Part shown: positions 26,186 through 38,603 of the stretch, in pieces
Layout: each line of letters opens with the position of its first letter
Position numbering within the stretch: the first letter of the stretch is position 1
NCBI GenBank assembly: GCA_017871115.1
Contig: JAFCIZ010000001.1
Span: 6,136,001-6,200,000, forward strand
Reading direction: 5' to 3'
DNA length: 64,000 nt
From: Cunninghamella blakesleeana
Taxonomy: Eukaryota; Mucoromycota; Mucoromycetes; Mucorales; Cunninghamellaceae
Made by a program: the position numbers and the translations under genes
The notes under the pieces: generated by a model
Told to the model about the DNA's origin: nothing
The model's database searches: none
The model's input: the letters and a program-made list of their open reading frames with translations, nothing else

Positions 26186-26836
26186 TTAATATAATTTTCT
26201 TTGATGTTGTTGTTTTCTAACCATTCTAGATAACTTTGAAGAACGAACATCACATTCTCTCCAAGAGCGGTTACCCATTTCTTTAGCTACAGCCTTCCAA
26301 GCTTGTTTAAATAATCGATCATGTTTTTTAATAGCTAATAAAAGTGCTTGATCTTCTGGGCTAGTCCACTCTTTATGTTCTGACATTTTTGCTTGAAGAG
26401 TTTTAAAACGACCCCAACAACAGCCCCTGGATCGGTGTGGTAAATAGGTAGATGAAATCATGGCCCATGATAGCCCTTGTGAATAACCTTTTTGTAACAA
26501 AAAGTCTTCTGAAGCTGTCCATGGTGTACGAGTTTGAGTGGTGGAATTATTATTATTATTATTAAAAGAAGCGGTTGGTTTTTGTTGCTCAATCATTGGT
26601 GTGGCTGGTAAATAAGTAGTCTTGGGCGAACTAAAAGTAGAGCATAATGATAAAGAAGGAGATGATTGTGGACTATCAGTTATTTCAGAAGATGCAGATG
26701 ACCAATTGTCTTTATATTCAAACATATATACTGGTGATGTTGAGCAATAATTTTTATCGTCAGTAATTAAAGTAGTGGTGTTAGCATTAGTAGAGACATT
26801 AGTAGTATTATTGCAAAGTAAATTTTTTAAATCCAT
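26186..26836 (-). CDS. Myb/SANT-repeat DNA-binding protein
   Basis: A single exon codes for 216 residues. The N-terminal half is low complexity (Asn, Thr, Ser). Two Myb-like repeats follow: residues 104-148 (PWTASEDFLLQKGYSQG...WAMISSTYLPHRSRGCCWGRF) and 154-205 (EWTSPEDQALLLAIKKHDR...WKAVAKEMGNRSWRECDVR). The Trp pattern and the basic recognition helix of each repeat fit DNA binding, so a nuclear transcription factor is likely. There is no third repeat and no recognisable effector domain. Target genes are unknown. The lack of introns is unusual for this window. A chromatin-associated SANT protein is the alternative. Confidence 0.75.
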   Translation of the reverse strand: MDLKNLLCNNTTNVSTNANTTTLITDDKNYCSTSPVYMFEYKDNWSSASSEITDSPQSSPSLSLCSTFSSPKTTYLPATPMIEQQKPTASFNNNNNNSTTQTRTPWTASEDFLLQKGYSQGLSWAMISSTYLPHRSRGCCWGRFKTLQAKMSEHKEWTSPEDQALLLAIKKHDRLFKQAWKAVAKEMGNRSWRECDVRSSKLSRMVRKQQHQRKLY

Positions 26837-27912
26837 TTTTTTAAATAAGTAAATATAATATAAATAATAGGTAATAATAAAATTAAAAGTTAAAAGAATA
26901 AAGAAAAGAATTAAAAAAAAATATATATTTTTGAAAAACGGGTCCTTTTATATGATTTTGGAACGTCAAATTGAGAAAAGATAAACACAGCACATGCGAA
27001 CTTTAAAAAGACAATACATTCCATTTATTATCACCTATTATAGAAATCACTGTCATGAAAAAGAATTTTTGACATCATTTTACTCCCTTTTTTTTATATT
27101 TTAATTTTTTTTTTTTAGGTTATTTTTATTATGTTCATCGATGTTTTTTCCTTTTTTAACCAAAAAACAATAACCCAGGGTTCATTTAAATTGATTACAA
27201 TTACCATGTTTTATATTGCAGGCCGTGTCTAATTTTGGAGTTGCTGTAATCCATTCTACTTTCTCCCTCTTTTTTTTTTCTTATAATGAAATTGTAACGT
27301 GGTATATTTCCATCCCTTTTAAGCACGAGGTATTTTTTTCATAATTCTTATATTTTTTATACTTTTTTATATCTTATATTTTTTAACTGACATAATTAAC
27401 TCAAACCCTATAAACATGTGTGTGCGTAGATTATTTTCGAGGAGAAAAAAAATTTAAAATGACAAAAATATACTGTGATCCGAAATGATATCTGTACGTT
27501 GAAATTTTATTTTGACATTCAGCTGAAAAAAAAGCGATCCAGTACATATATTTTTATTTTCGTTATGTTTTGTTTTCTCATCTCCTATTTGATTTTTTTT
27601 TTTTCCCTTCATACCACGAGAACTATTCATCGTCTTGAACTTCAAAAATAAAAAAAAAGGTTTAAAACATGCTATGTTCATTATGATTTCTCCTAAAAAA
27701 AACGTGTCCACATTGACAATAATATGTATGTGCGAAAAAATAAAAAAAATCATGCATTGCACAGACATAAAAATAAAAAGCAATGAGATCATAATACACA
27801 ATAATCACATTAATAATTTCCTTTTTTTTAGAATTTTAATTTACTTTATTCTAAATATATGAAAAGGTATATCAACTATAATACAAAATGTTTACATAAT
27901 TACAAACCTTTA
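26837..27912. other. Intergenic, no supported gene
   Basis: About 1.1 kb. The open frames here (for example 27454-27801 minus) are Phe/Ile/Lys-rich translations of A/T runs and lack family features or convincing splice structure. A patch near 27170-27330 is slightly richer in G+C, but I recognise nothing in it. Confidence 0.45.
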
Positions 27913-30706
27913 TTAGCTTTCTTGAAACTCGATTAAAACTTGCCCTGATTTCACGTTATTTCCTGGGTATACATAAATTTTCTTGACTATTCCGTTACGT
28001 GTACTTCTTAATATATTTTGCATCTTCATTGCTTCTACAACTACTAAAGGCTCTCCAGATTGAACCTGTTAAATATAAATTAAAAGCATTACTATTAGTA
28101 TAATTGTCTATATAACATCCTGTTTTTATTTTATTTTATTTTTCAATATTGTAATATACCTGATCTCCTTCTTTTATAGCTATACTAATAATCCTTCCAG
28201 GCATTGGACTTTGGATCCATTCGCTCTGTTGTTCTTTACTTTTAGTTTTCATATATTTTAATAAACGGTGTTGTTGTTCATTTAGCACTGTAACGTTGAA
28301 CTATTTATATATACATATATAATATGAACATATAAGTATCATTTTTGACGATATATAATAAGATTTTTCTAGCAATAATAATAATATTAATATATATTTA
28401 TTTTTATTTTATTTTTTTTACCTTGCTACCACGATATTGTACTCTAAACCCGGATTCTAAAGTGTCCAAATATTGTAAAATAAATGTACCACCATCTTGT
28501 AATTGTGTACGTGATAACAATCCATCTAATGGCCAATGCATAGAATAAGTACCAGAAAAATTCGATGTTGAAACCTGAAAAAAAAAATAGTACAATAGTA
28601 ACAATTAATATTATTTTTTTTTATTCATATATAAATATATGTATATATATACATATAACCTTTTTTTTAACTCTTTTATATATACATATACATATAATTA
28701 TTCTTATTATTATAATATATACCTCGAATTGTTGTTGATCAAGCATTGATGTTGTTACTTTTACTTCCGAAATTTTTTCATTTTGATCATTCATTAATTG
28801 AACCCATAATGGATTGTTATTATTAAATAATGCTGTAGATTGTTGTAATCTACTTTGCTCTTTCTTCATCCACATACCACATACAATAGCAGAAAGTTTA
28901 TCTATATCTTCTGAGGTCATTGTTGGGGGCTGGAATCCATCAGGGTATTCATTTGCTAAAAAATGGGTTGAAATATTCCCACTTTGAAATTTAGGATGAG
29001 CTACTACACCACGAAGTAAAGGAATATTATGAGTAACACCTTTTATAACATATTCATCTAATGCTTTGATCATTGTATCCATAGCCTCTTGTCTTGTTTC
29101 CCCATGTGTTGCTAATTTACATATCAATGGATCATATTCTACATGAATGCTTGAACCTTCTATAAATCCTGAATCACATCTTATCGAATTATTTGCAGGG
29201 CAGTACTGCTGATTATTATTATTACTATTATTATTATTATTATTATCATTTATCATATCAATTTGAGGTTCTTGGTACGTTAATAATCTACCTATAGATG
29301 GTAAATAATTTTTAGGATCTTCCGCATACACTCTAGCTTCAATAGCCCACCCATTCACTTTGATATCAGATTGTTTCAAGCTTAAAGGATACCCAGCTGC
29401 TGAATAAATCATCTGCTCCACTAAATCTAATCCTGTGACATATTCAGTAATTGGATGTTCCACTTGTAATCGAGTATTCATTTCCAAAAAATAGAAGTTT
29501 CTTTCTTTATCCACTAAAAATTCCACTGTTCCAGCTGAATGATAACCAACGTGTTGAGCTAAAGCTACTGCTTGTTCTCCCATTGCTTTTCGAGTAGCAT
29601 CATCTAAATGTACACTTGGTGATTCCTCTATAACTTTTTGATTACGACGCTGAATAGAACATTCTCTTTCAGGTAAATAAATAACGTTTCCATGCTTATC
29701 GCCCAAAACTTGAATTTCAATATGGCGAGGCTGATCAATATATTTTTCTACTAGTAGGCGATCATCGCCAAAAGCGAATCGACTCTCTTGTTTTGCCAAC
29801 ATGTACCCATCTTTTAAATCACTATCAGTCCATGCAATTCGCATCCCTTTCCCACCACCTCCAGCACTTGCCTTGATCATCACTGGATAGCCTATGTCGT
29901 GAGCTACTTGCTTTGCATGTTCAAAAGAAAGAATTTCACCATGATAACCAGGGATTACATTTACACCACTTGCTTCTGCTAATTTTTTACTTTGAATTTT
30001 ATCGCCCATTGCTGATATCGCCCATGCTGAAGGTCCAACAAATAATATATGGTTTTTGGTTAATGCTTCTACAAAATGAGGGTTTTCACTAAGAAACCCA
30101 TAACCAGGATGTACGGCATCACAGCCTGTTGATGTGGCTGCTGATACGATACGATCGATAGACAAATAAGAATCAGCTGGCTCCCCAGGTCCAAGTCGTA
30201 CTGATTCATCTGCTAGTTGTACATGTAAAGAATTCATATCCAAATCAGAATAAACAGCAACTGTACGAATCCCCATAAATTTTGCTGTTTTAATAATACG
30301 ACAAGCTATTTCACCTCTATTGGCAATCAACAGTTTATTAAACGTCTATCATAAGAAAGAGAAAGAAAGAAAGAGGGATAAAAAAAATAAGCTACAGCCC
30401 TTGATAATAAAAATAATAATAATAATAAAATAATGATAAACCTGATTATTTTTGTATTTATTTTTTTACCTTTTTATATCCTGTAACTGTGTTGTACTTG
30501 TGAGCAATAAACTTATTGACAATAGTGTTATTTTTTGAGGAACGCGGTTTATGATGCATAGTTAAAAAACGCTGTTTATAAGAGTGGAGTAATACATTAT
30601 TTGATATTAAATATTTATGTTTAAAAGTAGAATGACGTATGTTATAAGCTAATAAAGGCAAAGTTGATTGTGAAGGAGAGGCATATCTAGAGAGAATATA
30701 ATTCAT
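27913..30706 (-). CDS. Propionyl-CoA carboxylase alpha subunit, mitochondrial (biotin carboxylase and carrier)
   Basis: Five exons (30470-30706, 28723-30345, 28422-28574, 28160-28300, 27913-28065) give 768 residues. A basic presequence precedes the biotin carboxylase domain (from about residue 82, [13 protein letters not shown]). Key motifs are the ATP-grasp glycine loop [12 protein letters not shown], the [14 protein letters not shown] catalytic segment and [17 protein letters not shown]. The segment [19 protein letters not shown] and the [12 protein letters not shown] stretch are diagnostic of propionyl-CoA carboxylase rather than pyruvate, acetyl-CoA or methylcrotonyl-CoA carboxylase. The C-terminal biotinyl domain has EAMKMQN with biotin-accepting Lys732. 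It would carboxylate propionyl-CoA to methylmalonyl-CoA with a beta subunit not in this window. An upstream in-frame ATG at 30742 is possible. Confidence 0.9.
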
Positions 30707-30742
30707 AGAAAGGAAAGTACATATATAAATATAAAAGGACAA

Positions 30743-32243
30743 ATAGATATATTATTGTTATTATTATTTTTTTTTAAAAAAAAAAAAAAAGAGAGAAAAA
30801 GAAAGGGAAAAAATCATTGTTCGCCTGGGAATGCAAGAGGCTTTATATTTCGAAAAACCCCGCTATATTTTTTATTTTTTTGGAAATTCTTATATCCACC
30901 TTCACCCCACCCTTTTTTTAAAAAATTTTATTACCTTTTTACCTTTTAAAATATATATGTATATATATATATTAAATTTATACTTTATAAAAAAAATCAT
31001 TTTTTCTATTTCTCTCATTTTTTTAAAAAAAATGAATCGAAATAAAATAAAATAATAGATTCGCGAGAATAAGATAATTTTTCTATTAAATAAAGATTTG
31101 GTTACTAGTTTTACCTATACTCTTTTATCTTCATAAATGATATACAAATTTTTTTTAATATCCTAATATATCAATAATACGATCAATATATACATATGTA
31201 GACCCATTTTTATACAATAATCTTAAATATCGGCTTATTAAATTAAAGAACCATATTAAAGTTAAATACTCATTTATCTCCAAAAACAGTAAATGATTGG
31301 TCTAAAATTTTAGCCAATCAATAATATAGCCCATTCACTCTATGTAGATTATTTTTTTAAGATTGTCATAGATAGTTACTGATTTATTCAAAAAATAATA
31401 ACCAAGTTAAATATCGATTTATAATGGTAAATATTCATGGTCATTGTATGAAAATTATCTGGTATTTGGAAAATGATTAACTGCAGGTCCTTGAAAATTT
31501 TAAGTGGATTTATTTTTTATTTATAGTGATATTTGGATATTTAGTTTGAATATGGATTTAATAATCATGCATTGGATGATTTTTATAAAAATTGTAACTT
31601 ACTATTTGTTAAAGAATCGATGAAAAAAAAAAGGTAGCGTAGTGTAAAGTTGGGAAAATACAAAATAAAAAACTGAGTATGATTTTATAAAATATGACCA
31701 CGGCTATTAAAAAAAAAATGTTTTTGAATTTATTTGATTAATACAACTATGATGTCGTACCTTAAATTTAAATTTAAAAAAAAATGACATTTCCAGAAAA
31801 ATAATTAAATATTTACATACTTTGTTTTTTATTTTATTTTACTGAACTACTGGCTATAATCTTGATATAATTAATAGAACTATGCATGTTAAACTTTATA
31901 TCCCTTACAAAAACAGTATATAATATATATATTTATTTGATAAGTGTGACATCATGTGGATAACTTTTTTTTTCTTTTGCCTAATCTGCTTTCCATATAT
32001 AGAATGGTAAATTTCCCCTTCCTTTAACTTTGATGCATTAAATAAGGTAAGTGTTAATTTATATCCAACTCAATTATTATTTAAAAGATTATTTACTTAA
32101 TTTAATAAGCTCAATACCAATTTATATTTTGTATCCCCTTAATTTTTTTTTTTTAAAAAACTATAAATCAACTTTAAAAAAATCATTCTCTCTTCTTTTT
32201 CATTCTATACTTTTTTTTAAAAAAATAAAATAAAACCACAAGT
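30743..32243. promoter_or_regulatory. Divergent promoter region, carboxylase alpha / secreted phosphoesterase
   Basis: About 1.5 kb between divergent starts. It holds A/T runs and a near-perfect palindrome with two opposed CCAAT boxes at 31294-31320, annotated separately. No coding exon is supported; the open frames at 30755-31055 and 32051-32233 are low-complexity. Confidence 0.5.
31294..31320. promoter_or_regulatory. Palindrome with two inverted CCAAT boxes
   Basis: TGATTGG and CCAATCA form inverted arms around a palindromic CTAAAATTTTAG core, with a single T off-centre. Each arm contains a CCAAT pentamer, the binding site of the fungal HAP/NF-Y complex. It lies about 600 bp upstream of the carboxylase start and 920 bp upstream of the phosphoesterase start. 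Function is inferred. Confidence 0.35.
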
Positions 32244-33357
32244 ATGAAATTATTTAGTTTGACCTCATTTGTTATATTGGCTGGTTCATTATTATCTTTT
32301 GGTGAAGGCGCTGCTAATAATACTTCTGTACCTGCTGCTTCTGCTTCTAAAATTGTACCTGGAAAAAATTTTGATCGTGTAGTTATTTTCATCTTTGAAA
32401 ATAATGATTATGATAAAGTCATTAAAAACAAATACTTTAAATCCCTTCCTGTTAAATATAATGGTATTTTATTAACAAATTATTATGCTACCACCCACCC
32501 TTCTCAACCAAACTATATGTAAGTTATAAATATTATTTATTTATTTTTAATAAATATATATATATATATATATAGGATAATACTCATTCTATTTTCTTTT
32601 TTTTTTTTTTTGAATGGATATATATTTAGTGCTCTCATCAGTGGCTCTACAGCAGGCACTAATGAAGATGATAAATCCGATATTAAAAGAAAAAACATTG
32701 TTGATCTTTTAGAAAAGAAAAATATCTCATGGAAATCCTATCAAGAAGATTACCCTGGCCATTGTAATAAGAAAATGGACATTAAAGACTATGCCAGAAA
32801 ACATAACCCTTTCATGTCCTTTGTAAATATCAGCGAAAACAAAAAAAGATGTGCCAATATTGTCAATAGCAAACAATTAGATGAAGATATTAAAAATAAC
32901 CAAGTACCTCAATTTGTATTTTATACTCCAAACGTAAGTTTATTTTTTTTAAAAAATATATATCATTGTGTACCAGGACTTTTTTAAAGTTGATTTGTAT
33001 ACTAATTAACTTTATATTTAACTATTTTTTATTTAATTTAATTAGTTAAAAAATGACGCTCACGACACTAGCATTAAATATGCCTCCCGTTGGTTTAAGA
33101 AATATTTGGAAAAACGTATTCAAAACAAGGCGTTCAATAAGAATACTATGTTTGTTGTTACTTTTGATGAAGATGATGGTGGTGATGAAAATAAAGTCTA
33201 CACTTCTCTTTTCGGTCCTGATTTCCATCCTCATAATAAATCTAAAAAAGATAACAAGAAATATAATCATTATTCCCTTTTAAGAACTATTGAAGATAAT
33301 TGGGAACTTGGAACTTTAAAACAAAAGGATGAAAAAGCCACTCCATTTGATTTATAA
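32244..33357 (+). CDS. Secreted acid-phosphatase-like phosphoesterase (PF04185 type)
   Basis: Three exons (32244-32518, 32630-32933, 33046-33357) give 296 residues. A signal peptide of about 23 residues (MKLFSLTSFVILAGSLLSF) precedes the catalytic domain. The metal-site motif VVIFIFENNDYDKVIK (about residues 50-65) comes first, then the TNYYATTHPSQPNYI segment typical of fungal phosphate-repressible acid phosphatases, and a late TFDEDDGGDENKVY motif matching the family's conserved acidic Asp/Glu site. The enzyme is probably extracellular and releases phosphate from phosphoesters. At 296 residues it is slightly shorter than many homologues, but both ends are present. Phospholipase C-type members of the same family are the alternative. 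Confidence 0.85.
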
Positions 33358-33800
33358 ATTACTTTATATATATATACATATTTAGATAGATACAGTTGAT
33401 CTGTTATTTTATTTTCAATTAAATCGTATAAAAAAAAAATGTATCAAGAATAAATAAATAAAAACAAGATTTGTATATTATTTACAAATTTATCATTTGT
33501 AATTAAAACTCTAATTTTTTTTTTGAACTCCATTTTTCTTTTTGTATAAAAGTTACCGGGATTTGATATAGAGTTATCTAAATTCTCATCTTGAGTTTAA
33601 ATTATAATTTTGGTTGATTAAAAATAACTATATTTGTAAATTAAAAAATAATAATATAATATGTATAAAAACTTCTATTTTTGTGTAAATCTAATATATA
33701 TATATATATATAATATATGATATTGATAAGAATTAAATAACATTAATATTAATATTAAAGAATAAAAAGGGTATGTATTTTTTTTTTCTCCATTCGCGTA
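33358..33800. other. Convergent 3' region, no gene seen
   Basis: About 440 bp of AT-rich sequence between two converging genes, with a TA tract at about 33693-33712. Nothing else was recognised. Confidence 0.5.
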
Positions 33801-35783
33801 TTAAATAGCACCGACTGCCATTCCTAAAGTATTTCTTCTTTGTTCTTGCCAACCAATTCCAATAGAACTACATCCATATGGCCATCTAACATTTAATCCA
33901 TATAATGATTCCATTTCACGCATAAACCCACCAAAATAATTCCATAATTGCTGATCCTTTTGTGCTTTTGGAAATCCACCTCCAGGCCATACCATTTTAG
34001 AATGATCCTTATGTATCATGAACTCTTTATGTAAAACCATAAATTTATATCCTTCAGCATTCAAATGTAAAGCATGTGATTGTTTATCTCCACCTTGATT
34101 TTTAAATCTAACATCATATAAAGGCGAGTTTCTTGGTATAATATAATAGGGTTCCCATTGTGATTCATAACATACTTCATAACTAACAGATTCTAAATTG
34201 GTAATGGGCGATGTTGTTGGATTGGTTATTCTTACTGCTAACTCTTTCCCTAATGTTGGTCCATGCCCTGCCCCATCATCTGTAATATAAGCAATCCCTT
34301 GATCAATTAACTGTTTGACGTCTTCCATTGATTCAGGTAAAGGTGTATCTTTGTACTGTTCATGTATTGCAAAACAAGGGACTACTAAGGCTGTTTTATG
34401 TTGATATTTACCCATAACACTGGCTAATATATTTTGTACTGATAAATATAAAGTTGCCGATGGGACAAAATCTGCATCTATTACATAAATATAAGGTGTA
34501 GTAGTTGACATAATGGCGAGATTGCGTAAATGATTAATAGGATATCGCAGCCGTTCATCATAATCCTTTTTGTCGTAGCTTGGTTTTACTAACGTGACAC
34601 CGACTTGTTCATATAATTTTAGATTATCCTGATCTTCAAAAAACGTTTTTACATGTTCGATATCATTCTGCTCTGTAAGATAGCTATTTAATAACAACAA
34701 CAGTAAAGAGAGTGGTAAAAGTTAGTAATTTGCTCCTAAAAAGAAGTATGGTATGCATATAATTACATTGTTACTGAAATTGGACCTTGCCAAGCTTCAA
34801 TTACTTTGGAGAATACATTTAGTCTATTGACTGAAAATTGAGATACCAAAGTTACCATATCTTCTGTAGAACTATTCACAGGTCGAGCAAGTATAATTTC
34901 TTCGTTTATTTTATTAGGATCTAAATACATAATACGTATATAACAATAATAATAATAATAATAATAAAATCATATTTAATTATATTATTTATTCATTTCA
35001 ATTTTTATGTCCCTATTATTTTCTATATATTACCTTCATCCATTATTGATGCTAATTGTGATGCCAATAAATAAATATCATCTATAATTTGTTAAAATAT
35101 GTACAAGAAATAAGAAAAAATGCATATGTATAAAGCTTATATTAAATTGGAAATTATTCATATTAATATCATAAGTATAACTATATATAAAAAACTTTAC
35201 TTTGAATTTTCATAGCTACAACGTTTCGACAATCATTTTTCATACAGTCAAGATATTGACCAGGGGATAAAGAAACCCACTGTGTACCGTCTGTTAGCCT
35301 AGGAGCGTTTTCATCTTGTACTTGAATAGATACAATATTACAACCTGGATCTACTTTAATAGTAGCTACATCGCGATACACATTTTCTTTAGATAGATCG
35401 TCCCAGTCATATAAAAGATGTTGTGGATCAGCGTACCAAGTAGAACATCGCTGTGAAGGATTGCATAATTCTACATGGCAAAAAGTAGGTTGTGTATAAG
35501 TAGGTTGCTCTAATAATTGTGAATATAGTGGTGATGAAGCAGTGGATGATGACGAGGATGAAAGTGATTGGCGTAATATATATAAAATGAAAATACCAAC
35601 AATACTGCTAATAAAAACTGCTCCTTTATTCGATAGAAAATAGTGTCCTTGATGAAAATATAGTGAATCCCGCTTTTTCTTATCGTTATAATAATAATTA
35701 GGTTGTTTTATATTAAAACTATTTAAATTATTATCTGTTCCAGATCGTTTAACAGAATAAAATGTTCGTTTTGATTTGTCCAT
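33801..35783 (-). CDS. LARGE/B4GAT1-type glycosyltransferase (GT49), type II membrane protein
   Basis: Four exons (35201-35783, 35034-35081, 34767-34920, 33801-34683) give 555 residues. A short cytosolic N-terminus precedes one membrane anchor at about residues 54-70 (GAVFISSIVGIFILYIL), then a Ser-rich stem, the usual layout of a Golgi transferase. The catalytic domain has the nucleotide-sugar/metal motif DAD at 331-333 inside YIYVIDADFVPS, the GHGPT segment, WEPYYIIPRNSPLYDVRF and the late HKDHSK and NVRWPYGCSSIGIGW segments. These match GT49 proteins that build glucuronate- or xylose-containing glycans in animals. The acceptor in a fungus is unknown. Internal Cys in the stem may form disulphides. 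Confidence 0.85.
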
Positions 35784-36247
35784 AAATAAAGAGAAAGTTT
35801 AACTTATATAAGTGTTGAAATACTATTTATTGACATATAAATTATAATAGAACGATAAAAAAACGAGGAAGAGTTTTAAAAAAAATTCACGCTAATTTTA
35901 AAAAAAATGCGCTCTTTGAATTCTCTCGACCTATCTATTTTCTTCAAAAAACTATCATAATAGAGTGCGTTTATAAAGTAATATATAATAAGGATATTTA
36001 AACTTTTATTAATATTGTTATTCTTTTGTTTAAAAAAATGATAATGTACAAAAATATCAATAAAATATACTGATATATAAAATGTATGAATTTTTTTTTT
36101 AAAAATAAATAAAAAACGATTCTACACTAAAAATATAACCTTTTTCTTTTTTTTCTTATTTTCTCTTAAATGATATAAACCCAAGATATGATATATTGAA
36201 TTTTTTTTTTCTTTTGATTTAATTTGTTTAATATTTCTTTTGCATCC
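35784..36247. other. Intergenic, no gene seen
   Basis: About 460 bp of AT-rich sequence. It is the upstream region of the glycosyltransferase and the downstream region of ILV5, both on the minus strand. T runs dominate. Confidence 0.5.
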
Positions 36248-37678
36248 TTAATTCTTGCCAGCATTTTCGGGACGTAATTGACGGACAGTTTGACCAGCAC
36301 GCCAGATTTCAGATTCACGAATTTCCTTAAGTTCTTCTTCTAATTTTTCACGATAATCGGCTTTAGAATTACGATCTAAAGAACGAGCGGTTTCGCTACC
36401 ATCACGTACAGATTGATAAAGCTTTTCAAAGACTGGTTTAGAAGCTTCGTGGAAAGGTCTCCACCAATCAAGGGCACCACGTTGAGCAGTAGTAGAACAG
36501 TTAGAGTACATCCAATCCATACCACGTTCACCAATTAAAGGATAAAGAGATTGAGTAGCTTCTTCAACGGTTTCATTGAAAGCTTCAGAGGGAGAGTGAC
36601 CATTAGCACGGAGGACTTCATATTGAGCTTGGAATAAACCTTGGATAGCACCCATCAATACACCACGTTCACCGAATAAATCAGAGTAGACTTCCTTTTC
36701 AAAGGTAGTTTCATATAAGTAACCGGTACCAATACCTACACCAAGGGCAATAGTGCGTTCTTTGGCTTTACCACTAGCATCTTGGAAGACAGCAAAAGAT
36801 CCATTAATACCACGGCCTTCTTGGAAAAGACGACGGACAGTGAAACCAGAACCTTTAGGAGCTACTAATACAACGTCGATATCTAAAGAATAAAAGATTA
36901 AAACCATTTAGCTAATTATATTCACCACAATAGATTATTTTTATTTCTCTATCTCTTTTCTTATTCTTTTTTTCTTTTTTTTTACCTTTAGGAGGAACAA
37001 TGTCAGTTTGATCTTTATAAACAATGGAGAAACCATGAGAGAAGTAAAGGGTTTTACCAGGAGTTAAAAGAGGCTTCATTTGAGGCCAGATTTCCTTTTG
37101 GTAAGCATCGGATAATAAGTTCATGACAACAGTACCCTTTTCAACAGCATCCAAGAGAGGGAAGAGATTCTTACCAGGTACCCAACCTTCTTCGATAGCT
37201 TGTTGGTAAGTTTTACCTTCACGTTGACCAATGATTACATTGACACCATTGTCACGTAAGTTAAGAGCTTGACCACGACCTTGAGGACCATAACCAAGGA
37301 CAGCAATAGTATCATCTTTGAAAGTTTCTAATAATTTTTCTTTAGGGACATCAGAACGTTCATATACTACTTCATCAGTACCACCAAAGTTTAAAGTCTT
37401 TAAACCACGTTGTTGGATAGAAGGCATGATCTTTTTTTAAAAAATAAAAAGTAATAATACAATATGTATTAGTCTATCAGAAATTATTTATACGCGACTT
37501 TATTTATATTATCTGTATTCTTATTTTTTTTTTTATTATGTGTAAAACAAATAATAAAACTTACAGAAGCTTTAATGGCAGTTTGCTTTAAAGCAGCTGA
37601 CATCATAGGTCTAGCAACTAAAGGACGGGTAGCACGAGAAGCAGTACGGAGAGCGGTGGTGAAAGCACGAGAAGCCAT
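36248..37678 (-). CDS. ILV5: Ketol-acid reductoisomerase, mitochondrial
   Basis: Three exons (37565-37678, 36986-37430, 36248-36882) give 397 residues. The N-terminus (MASRAFTTALRTASRATRP) is a classic mitochondrial presequence. The NADPH-binding Rossmann motif GYGPQGRG lies at 84-91, followed by NVIIGQREGKTY. The Mg2+-binding C-terminal knotted helices contain LFGERGVLMG, the NETVEEATQSLYPLIGERG segment and SNCSTTAQRGAL. It converts acetolactate and acetohydroxybutyrate in valine, leucine and isoleucine synthesis. Length matches fungal Ilv5. Codon use is visibly more biased and G+C-richer than its neighbours, as expected for a highly expressed gene. A TGACTCA site lies about 325 bp upstream. 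Confidence 0.96.
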
Positions 37679-38196
37679 TATAATAGTGGTGGTTTTATTT
37701 TATTTTTTATAAAAAAATAGTTAAGAAGAAAAAGAAAAAGAAAAACAAACAAACGAAAAAAAATTAATTTTATAGATGACGATAAAAATTAATTCTTAAA
37801 ATTTAATTGGTGGAGATAAACAGTTTGAAAAAAACATATGCATTTTTATATATAGAAAGCGCAAAAGTTGACCTACCATGATTCATGTTATTAACCAATC
37901 ATTTAAGGTATAAACTTTATCTCTACTAATATATAATTTAAATATGTTGGATAAGATGATCACTGGGTTTTAAACTAGATTCTATCTGATTTTTATTGGG
38001 TTGACTCATTTTATCTAGGTGTCATTCCAAATAGAGCCAATCAACATCCAAACACGCAACGTTTGACAGATCCTTTTAGCTACTCTATTTTTTTTTAAAA
38101 AGTGATTTGTTTTACATTATATATCATTGGTCTTTTTAATTTTTAATTTCTTATATTGTATAAATTATTATATCAACGATCATCGATTTAAAAGAC

Positions 38197-38231
<35 letters not shown>

Positions 38232-38603
38232 GCTATTATACAAAAATTGCCTTTTGAACACTACTTGACTGTATCATTAGGCTAACGATGACTCGGTACC
38301 AATTGCTTTTTTTTTCAATATTATCCATCAACTAAACTTTTTAAAACATGATATGATGTACGTATACCAATTTGTTAATGATCAACAATAGGTTGTTTAA
38401 TATTTATTTTATTATTATTTTCTATATGAGCAAAAAAGAATAAAGAAAAAAGAAAAAAGAAAAAAAATATGAATATGAATAACAAAAATGAAAATGATAT
38501 ATGATTATGATTATGATAAATAATAAATAGTAAAAAATAATAAATAAAAATAAAAATAACAACCTGAGTTTAATTATAATACAATATATGTAATAAATAT
38601 ATT
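37679..38603. promoter_or_regulatory. Upstream region of ILV5
   Basis: About 925 bp between the ILV5 start and the 3' end of the Fap7 gene, both minus strand. It is less AT-monotonous near 37860-38060 and contains a TGACTCA site, a CCAAT box near 38037 and, at 38289-38294, a TGACTC half-match. A TA tract occupies about 38203-38227. Confidence 0.5.
38002..38008. promoter_or_regulatory. Gcn4/Cpc1-type site TGACTCA upstream of ILV5
   Basis: A perfect 7-bp match to the consensus bound by Gcn4/Cpc1 bZIP activators lies about 325 bp upstream of the ILV5 ATG. Branched-chain amino acid genes are classic targets of general amino acid control, so the position makes sense. Binding itself is inferred. 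Confidence 0.5.

Noticed and set aside
27454..27862. Overlapping ORFs on both strands
   Set aside because: Translations are Phe/Ile/Lys-rich products of A/T runs, with no family motif or splice support.
30755..31055. Two plus-strand ORFs upstream of the carboxylase gene
   Set aside because: Low-complexity translation of poly-T/A promoter DNA.
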